A DNA stretch of 64,000 bases from Isoetes taiwanensis (Eukaryota; Streptophyta; Lycopodiopsida; Isoetales; Isoetaceae). Positions within the stretch are counted from its first letter, which is position 1. Each line of letters begins with the position of its first letter. Shown here piece by piece: positions 56,270-64,000 of the stretch. The position numbers and the translations under genes were made by a program. Under the pieces are notes generated by a model, which was given only the letters and a program-made list of their open reading frames with translations, was not told the origin of the DNA and made no database searches. The stretch is from NCBI GenBank assembly GCA_021234155.1, contig JAJEKV010000002.1:15291428-15355427 (forward strand), given 5' to 3'.

Positions 56270-59200
56270 TTACATACCCTTTGATTGCTTTCTCGCTCGT
56301 CGATAACCCGTAAGAGGATTCAAGACGGAATTCCCTCGGTGCAGTAGGATCTTGAATCGATGGTGCGAAGGTAAAAAACAGCCAAAGACAAAATGGTCAT
56401 TCTCAAGGATAGGTGCAAGGATATGATGGCATTTAGCTACCACAATCCCCTTCATCCCCGATTTCACTATTTCAATGACATTCAAAGATCCTTCAAATGA
56501 TTCACCCTTTTTTGTCACGGGTAGCTTCTAAACCTTATATAGTTGTAAGCAGATAAAAAAAAGATTTTGCTCTTCCACTTGAAAGGCAATGTCTCATACA
56601 AGCACTGGATTAGATTAAGATTAACATTAGAGACAAGGAATAGCAACAAATACAACTCGTTACAAACCAGGTTATTACCCCGCCATAAAGATCCACTAAG
56701 CTGCTACTTCATTTTAGAGTTAGTTGCACATAAAATTGCTATGTCGATGCAACCACTTTCATTTCAGCCACAGACGCTTTGAATGGCGGAATGGCGCCAA
56801 TTCCATAAGTTTATCCTTGTCATCATTTCTGTTGTCGATCCAAGATGTTAGTGTCATATTAACAATTGATCCATGACAATAAAGCATAAATTGATACCTT
56901 CCAATCTCTCTTTCAAAGTGGTTTAGACCTGCAAAACGAAAGTAAAATATAATAAGCTATCAAGTATAAGTAAGTCAATGTAAGCTAGCAATTGATCCAT
57001 GCTTTGCATAAATTGATGTCCCAATTCTCCTTTGCAGACCGCTTTTTTATAAAGCTACTGAAGTATAAGCTTTGGCATCAGCTTTGACCATAATTTAGTC
57101 GTTTGCACTCCTTGGCTGCAATCTCCAAGGCTTCTTCAACATCATCTAGCTCCTTTGAATCGCCGCAAGTCTCCTCAAGACAAGAAAGTGCTTCATTCTA
57201 ATGTTTTGAAAGCAAGACAAAAAAAGAAACACGCACCGCCAAAGAACAAGCCTTTTCCTCAACTTGAACTTCAACAAAGAGCCTTCAGACTGTTTTCAAT
57301 GTCGCCACCAACATCTTCAGTAATTTTATCCTCAAACACGCCAACGTAAGTTTCAAAATACAAAAAAAAAAAAAAATAGAAACCCCGAAAAGGAGAGAGA
57401 ATTACTTTCTGGCTTTCAAATTTTAGTTGTTCCAATAATAGCAAAATTCTGGCCAACAGTGGGATCTCTTTTGAAAACAACCTCTCGCAAAAATATTGAA
57501 CATTAGTGAACTCTAACTACAACAGATGCAATCTTAATGTAATCAGAATGTAATCACCCTACCTTCCACATACCCCTTTGTCTCCAAATCCTCGCGACCG
57601 ATTGCTTATGAGTTGTTGCACTCAAAGGTGATGTAGATGTGGATGGACTTCCAACATCGATAGCAAAGCAAGATCTTTGTGCCGTTCAAAGAATTGGGAT
57701 GTCCGGGAGAATGGTAAATGCAACCCCTTCCCAATAACATTCTTCTTTTCACCTACAACATGAGATTTTGCTATATTCGTAACTTAAGCATAGTGCACCT
57801 AAACATGAATTGTTTAGTTTACCTTCAGCTTTACTTCTTCCTTTCTTGATACTACCCATGTCCCATTGACACAATTGGGTGTCAATAAGAAATGTAAACA
57901 CTTGATTCAATCAAGGAGATGTAGAGTAGATAGAAGCAAAATCAAGAAAAAAAACAATCGATGCAAATCAAAAACAGTAACAAATGTTAATTACATGCAA
58001 GTAGGTTTTTACTACAGTGCAAACTTTCTCACGATAATATAACGACAAAATAGAAGTACATTAGTGTACATAGCTATCACAATGTAAAGGAAAAATCAAA
58101 TACTAAATTCAAATGCATTTCAGAACAAAATATTTTATCAATACACCCTATCAAATACATCATTCAAAGATTGAATGTAAAGGAAAGTTAAATACTAAAT
58201 TCATATGCATTTCGATCACATGTAAATGCAAAGTACAATCAATGCAATACACCCTATTAATACACCCCAGAAAGGAATTCCGTAAAAGCACTTCATGGCA
58301 CATGTAAATGTAAAGTATGTATAAATACATTTCCTCTTACAAGAAAGACAAAACCACGCCAAATCAAATGTTAATAATACAGCATGATGGAAACTAACAT
58401 GATGGAAACTAAACTAATTATGTAATCAAAATAGAAATAGATGTACCTTCTAAGGATTCCTAAGCAGTTGTCGCAGGTCCCTGACCATGAACAATCATGT
58501 ACACATGTATTCGCCGCTGAAACCCTAAATACAAGACAAAATAGACAATATGTATGACCACAAAGTGGAGATATTACCATGGTCGAAGTCAAGGCAATCA
58601 TTGCAACCGCAAGTATTGCTTATATGTGAGAATGAAGCGCCCGCCTTGTCATGAGTATGGGAGCGGGTCAGCAGGCCTATCGGGTCTGATCTTTCCAAAT
58701 GCTTAGTCATCTCCTTTATTCTATTCTCACAGCTTGAATTAACTTCCAAATCCTTGCTGATTTTTTCAATGGCAGCTCTTCTAATTTTGCAAATCAAAGA
58801 TTTAAACAATCAACCGGAATCATATTAGAGCATCTAAGTCAGCAATATAAATTTCGATTCTCCTCCTCTAAATGGGCATGCTGAAGCCATTTGCATACCG
58901 CTTGCCTTCCCGCTTGCTTTTAAACTCGCCATAATGCCGAATCGCTCACATATTTTTGCATCTTTGCATTCGCATTAAGTCTTGTCAAGAAGCTCTTATC
59001 ACTCTCATGCTTCACGCTCAATTTCCATTGTTTTCTTTCTCTTTAAAGTCCAGGATCTCATCAAGCATGGAGGCGTAATCTAATGCTCTTGTTTCCCTCC
59101 ACCTTTTCATCATTTCCAATCATGCCCCACCTCTACCCGAGGCATACATTTAATAGCTTTAACATTGAAGACTTTACATCGTAGCTAATTCCTCGTCAAG

Positions 59201-59680
59201 TCGATTCTTTTTTGAGAGCCTTTTGAATGAAGACTTGTACCCTGCTTTCACCCTCATCCCAATCAATGCTTACTCCTTGTAATGAAGTGCATATGCTCGT
59301 GCAAAAATATACTTGAATGTGATGATTTGCAATGTCCTTCCTACAAAAAACGTGCCACGTAAAAAATCTCATCCAACTGTAGCTTAATCCTGCACCTTGA
59401 TAGCCCCCAGCAGTGGGCCTTCTCAACCCTCCCCAAACATCCCCAAGACCATTTGCACTAGCCTCAAACATGCTATCAAAATTCATGTGTCTTGCCTCGG
59501 GCTTCACCTTGTCAAACCTGTATGGCAAGCGACCTCCGATCCGTAAGAAGACCCACTCTTGAGTTTTCTGCCAGCCTAGGTGGGAGACTCGCAATGGGCC
59601 TTTATGTGTTCAAGGGCGAGGGTGGAGATTTCCTTGAGATGTCTTGTTCCAAGTCAGCTTCGGCCATGGTCTCTCTCCTG
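56270..59680 (-). pseudogene. Unrecognised decayed coding region with a possible RING-like part
   Basis: Minus-strand fragments suggest one old protein: MAEADLEQDISRKSPPSPLN (from 59616), LDYASMLDEILDFKEKE (59090s), KIRRAAIEKISKDLEVNSSC (58780s), then CGCNDCLDFDHGN and, one frame over, PLCGHTYCLFC and GTCDNCLG (58610-58460). The last Cys/His set has RING-finger spacing, but only if a frameshift is allowed. A further frame lies at 56518-56270 (GESFEGSLNVIEIVKSGMKG). No firm family is assigned, and joining these parts is inference. Confidence 0.3.
58081..58270. repeat. Tandem duplication, 93-bp period
   Basis: AATGTAAAGGAAAAATCAAA to AATACACCCTATCAAATAC (58081) is repeated with changes from 58174. 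Confidence 0.82.
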
Positions 59681-60049
59681 TGTTGGTGAGGTCTGAATAT
59701 GGATGTCAAGCTTGGCCATGGAGGTTCTGAATATGATGTCAAGCTTTCTGGCTTATGGAGGTCTTGGAAGTGAGGAAGGTTGAACAGAGCGCTGGAGGAG
59801 AGTTCAAATTATTTGCCCTATTAATGATTCATTCCAAGAATAATAATTTCCTGGGAGGGATTTACATTTTGAATTTGTAAATGTAAAATACGTAATCTTT
59901 TTTTTGCCCAATCTTCATGTTTCTACCCCTAAAAGAAGAATCTCATCCATAGTGATCCATGCCCTTTAAAAATAAACAACCTCCTTCTCTTCCGTGATTC
60001 ACCATAAAAGCTACCACCTAAGATGAAAAGCTCATTTTTGCAATTCTGT

Positions 60050-61250
60050 GCTATGCATCAAGGTAGATAGCAGCGTAATTTGTCAAGGGATTGAGACGTA
60101 CAAATAGGGTTGAAACCAAGGGCATTTTTGCCAAGTCGGCTTCACACACAAGAAAACAATGCTCACTTCAACCCTTGCTGCTAAAAAGACAAGGCTTTGA
60201 ACCGATTATCGGGCCAAGGATAGCCTGTTGACTCTGAGGCATCTATGGATCACTTTCCACCACAAAATTGCCACTTTGAAATGAAGTAACCTATCCCATA
60301 TCCATGCCCAAACACCTTTCCATTGTGGCTAAGGGACATGAAGATGCCATCTATCAGATGGAGGCAATTTATGAACAAAAGAAACAAAGCACCCTGGCTT
60401 GATACCCTGATGGCAGCCCCATACATCTACTTCAATATGTAGGCCATAATCCTATGGCAACAATGCAGCAATGCGAGTCTAAATTACTCTATCCCATCTG
60501 TACAACAAGAATAAATGCTTCCCATGACATGAGATGATCAGACTCATATCAAGCTGCAATAATGCTTATATCAGCTGCTATCCATCATCGTTGTGTCTTT
60601 GAATGAACAAAACACATAGAGGCACATTCTCTGGATAACAACTTCGATATCACCTTACTTTGGAGGTGAAAATCCAACATTCCAAGACCACCAGCTACCG
60701 TAGGTTTAATGCACTTCGTCCAAGCTACCTTGACCACAACTTCTACCTCTTTCACCCCAAATAAAATTCCTAACGATAAGCACAATCTCCTCCATCTTAC
60801 ACTGAGGAGTTAATAGATCAGATCCCATGTAAACAGGAGTATTACTAAGAATATGTTTAGCCACGATGATTCTTCTGTGCATGGATAATTTAGTTGTATT
60901 CTACGTATTGAAGTGCAAAACCGCATTAGGTATGGTAATCCCTCTAATAATTTCATCCCAAGAATCAAGGCAGACATGAATTCCAACATGGATATCAAGT
61001 AATCTCATGGTATTGCCATGCGTAAGAATCTTCCTGCTGGATAGTCCAAAATATAGGGAAACGACGCCCACAAAGACATTTTTAGTCTAACCTACAAGAA
61101 CCCCGATGCTAAGGAGAATGTGGTTCAACAATAGCTTAGCATTATGAAGATTTTCAGCCTCGATAATCAAAAGAAGTGTCATCAAGATATTGATTACAGG
61201 CTACCCTTGAGAACCACATCGGCCCATCTCTGCATCTTAAATGATGCCAT
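60050..61250 (-). pseudogene. LINE A ORF2 fragment
   Basis: The minus strand aligns with the main LINE A copy: MRLLDIHVGIHVCLDSWDEI for KLLGIP...WDVII, IIVAKHILSNTPVYMGSDLL, IVRNFIWGE, and KVAWTKCIKPTVAGGLGMLD (60900-60650). Degenerate zinc-region pieces follow toward 60050. Both ends are truncated, with many frame changes. Confidence 0.8.
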
Positions 61251-61690
61251 CCTGGGTAGCCACAGAGAAAAGATGGGATAATACCCCTGCCACAATTGTG
61301 AAGAGCAAGAATTTGAACATCAATATATAGGAGTTCATTCTAATGCCAAAGAAAGTGGCAGTGAAGGTTTTTCTATCCTATATTTAACTAGATCTAATTA
61401 TGCTTCAAGAGCATAAACAACATTCTGATGACTAGAGATCTCAAATTTAATATATCTCACATAAGGACTTTCTAGTCAATGGTAGCTCGACAGGAATCTC
61501 GAAAGCATGGAATAATCAAATTCCACTCCATATAATCTATACTACCCATGATATTGAGAGATTATGGTACACTCTCTTAGCAAGATGGAAAACCAAGCAA
61601 GGTTGCATTTTATCAAGATTTATATCCAATAATATTGTTGGATGCAGAGCAAAGATAATGCCTAGGAGTAAAGCTTAAGGTAGACTTTCA
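61250..61690. other. No gene recognised
   Basis: Between the two LINE remnants; no domain. Confidence 0.45.
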
Positions 61691-62885
61691 AGAGATCCTA
61701 ATTGCAAGTGACTTTAATATGTTCGGCTGCATTTCATGCATGATGTCGATCACTTGTCCCAGCGCCCAACTAAGAGGTAATGACATCTTAAATGCATGGG
61801 TGCCTTCACCAAAACACGGCATGTATCCAACTGACTAAGACTAAGGTTTTTGCTACTTTCCTCCCTGCAAGCAAAGATAGGTCACCCGAAGCCAGACGGG
61901 GCCACCACTGAGGTGGATGCAAATATACAAGTATCTTGGAGTGGAGTTCATGACTAACATGCATTGGGATATTTCTATTTGGGGAAGGGTAAAGTCGAAG
62001 GCCTGCGTATGGCGTGTGCATAATTGTCTCAAAGCGTAGCTTACGATCAACTCTTCCACTATCCGCAAGGTGCACCACATGGACGATGTTAGGTATCCCG
62101 TTTTGCACTTGCCATGGTCAATTTCCCTCACGGCTTGAAACGACAAGTTGGAAAAAGAGCATTGCACTACATGGTTTGCTCCTGGCTATCAGTGGGCAAC
62201 CAGAAAGTAATCGCCTGATGCTCGCCAGCTTCCGGACTCCCCGAGCTTTTGCAAATATCTTAATGGTCGCTTTTCTCAAAAAGATATGGGACGCAGTTAT
62301 TTTGGCTCCAAGTGAAAACTGGTCATTATCATGCACACATAATCCCACTTTGGTTCAGGGCCCCGTTTATTTGTTTGTTTACTGTCCAGAACAAGCTTGT
62401 AGCTATTGCATCAATTCAGCATTTTTCCGGTCCCATTGTGCCAATACGGATTGAGACAGTAGATGGAGCTAGCCAAGTAATTGCCGCGAGAAGCTTGTGA
62501 CTATGTGCCCGCTGCCGCCATGTGTTATTGAAGATGAAAGCCACTTTCCTGAGTTGCCCTCGCTTTGAAATAGTCCAATCATTTTTTCGACCTTAACATT
62601 CCATTCCACACTTCCACAACTTCTCGCACCATCTCGCACAGACTTGGCATTATACATACTTGAGGTTCTAGATAAACGCTCCCGCAATTACCGAGCCCTC
62701 GTAGTCATTATTCAAGTCAGTTTCCAGTATCATCATTATCGCAGTTGCTCTTCCCTTGGAAAACCTTTCTCGAGTGTGGGGTTTTAATCCTAGTAGTAAT
62801 GATTGTACTAGCCCATTGTATGGGTCCCATGACCTATTGGTCTTCGTGGACGTTAAAAAAACTATTCTATTCTATTCTATTCTAT
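61690..62885 (+). mobile_element. LINE B copy, RT thumb to tail
   Basis: Plus-strand remnants: QLTKTKVFATFLPASKD and YKYLGVEFMTNMHWDISIWG (61820-61990), the LGVxF motif of a LINE reverse transcriptase thumb; then decayed mid-region; CVIEDESHFPELPS near 62517, matching GVIEDESHTLQSCP of the 26-kb copy; then TDLALYILEVLDKRSRNYRA. The 3' module follows with arms near 62732-62740 and 62795-62803, the CCTATTGGTCTTCGTGGACG block and a TATTC tail (62862-62885). Confidence 0.78.
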
Positions 62886-62889
62886 CAAG

Positions 62890-63905
62890 CACATTTATTT
62901 CGTATATTAATAGAGCTAGTATTCCTATATGGTGTGGAGATGTGCCTTCTATAACTGCATGCGGCTCTCCTGGCCTCAGCAGTGCGCACCCATCTTATCT
63001 ACTACAAACGATACTAATATAATGCACCTGGCCCCCACAAGATATGGGTCCACTTACCGTGCCCGGGGCTTGGCACGAGAGAAGAGCCTTTAGGAGCACA
63101 AGGAACCCAAAAAATGTTGCTTCGCATCTCCTTTCATTTTGAGACTAAAGGTAAGTGAGCAATGACTATGGAAACAACCTCACCTTCCTTGTTGGGTCCT
63201 ACGATAACAACTGCCACATGGGATAGTCCGGAACACGTTCAAGGAGTCTTGACCCATGACAGTAGGAGTCAAAACCATTTGTTATGTATCACATCCTCCT
63301 ACAGGAGAGGCAAGGTTTCTTCCACTTCAATGGGCAGGAATGGAATGCCACAAACTTTAATGCCCCAATAAACATGGGGGACACATGCATGCCAAACTTG
63401 GGATACGCACTTGCCATGGGCCAGTAATGGATAAAAGCTTGCAGGAAGGAGAAACGTCAAACTTGACTGTCAAAGAGGATTGCCCGCAATCATCTATGTA
63501 TACAAGTGAATGACAATGAAGACATCATTCGATTGAAGCAATACATGAATACTTGTTTCTTGAACAAACTCTAGAATGCCAGTAGCAAGGAAAAGTAAAG
63601 ACAACTCATTAGAGGAACCAAATTTACCTTATTTTGGCTCGTGGACGGAAACTATATCTATTGGCACATCTGACTGTGAAAAGACATCAGCGCATTGCAA
63701 TTATTTGCATAGATTCTACCAACTCAGGATTGAGATATGTAGGTGGGTTGATGAACCAAGGGAGTCCAGGATTTGTAAGTGTTTTGTCAGCTAAGAACTC
63801 TTGAAGATGAACAACATATATTCCAGCATTTAATATATCATAAAAAATATGCAACTCCCAAGACGCATGCACTTCTACCGACATTTGAAGTAGTTGCATT
63901 ACCAT
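62890..63905. other. No gene recognised
   Basis: Short frames only; no family. Confidence 0.5.
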
Positions 63906-63911
63906 ACTTAC

Positions 63912-64000
63912 ATACTGGAGGTGCTAGAGAAATGTACACAATTGCCTGAATGATGTTACGGTTAGCATCTTCCTCAATAGGCTCATTATTATCATGTTTT
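63912..64000 (-). other. Possible exon running off the window
   Basis: On the minus strand, HDNNEPIEEDANRNIIQAIV and YISLAPPV are open to a perfect GTAAGT donor at 63911-63906. This could be an internal exon of a gene beyond 64000. No family is recognised. Confidence 0.25.

Noticed and set aside
58450-58620. Assignment of the Cys/His cluster to a specific RING E3 ligase
   Set aside because: It needs a frameshift, and the surrounding protein matches no known ligase I can identify; left as RING-like only.

Overview
The window looks like nuclear DNA of a land plant: AT-rich, with long spaces between genes and packed with decayed retrotransposons of plant types (L1-like LINEs with a DUF4283-type ORF1, Ty1/copia, Ty3/gypsy chromovirus). 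The 8-cysteine lipid-transfer-type gene, with plant-style TATA box and splice sites, fits. The mix of old LINEs, a pogo transposase and an SDGCxxQFK-type element protein would suit a large genome such as a fern, lycophyte or conifer, but I cannot name the species and that part is inference.

Layout. 1-0.8 kb: minus-strand copia relic. 0.8-6.4 kb: nearly full-length but dead LINE (called LINE A here) with poly-A tail and a possible 9-bp target duplication. 6.9-7.3 kb: a small two-exon candidate. 7.8-8.8 kb: 3' end of a second LINE family (LINE B), then a ~112-bp tandem repeat. 9.6-13.7 kb: minus-strand Ty3/gypsy chromovirus lacking gag. 15.8-18.7 kb: minus-strand Ty1/copia gag-pol with tRNA-type primer site and LTR edge. 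21.1-23.7 kb: LINE A interrupted by LINE B. 25.9-26.3 kb: another LINE B end. 26.4-28.9 and 31.4-32.4 kb: weak candidate exons. 29.2-30.4 kb: a coding-poor LTR element. 33.1-36.5 kb: microsatellite, LINE B ends, small repeats. 39.8-40.7 kb: dense palindrome arrays. 41.86-42.49 kb: the best ordinary gene, a small secreted lipid-transfer-like protein. 43.5-44.0 kb: hypothetical two-exon gene. 46.66-48.03 kb: long uninterrupted pogo/Tigger transposase. 49.1-52.0 kb: broken element protein with an SDGCAAQFKS motif. 53.0-55.5 kb: palindromic and inverted low-complexity arrays. 56-59.7 kb: unrecognised decayed minus-strand coding. 60-62.9 kb: LINE A (minus) and LINE B (plus) remains.

How the parts relate. 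There is no operon or pathway. The clearest system is the LINE B family: six 3' ends share a conserved tail region, with a stem-loop that shows compensatory base changes between copies, followed by a short tandem-repeat tail instead of poly-A. LINE A copies instead end in an AATAAA-like signal plus poly-A. One LINE B copy sits inside a LINE A copy, which gives a relative age. Only the lipid-transfer-type gene and perhaps the pogo transposase look able to make an intact protein.
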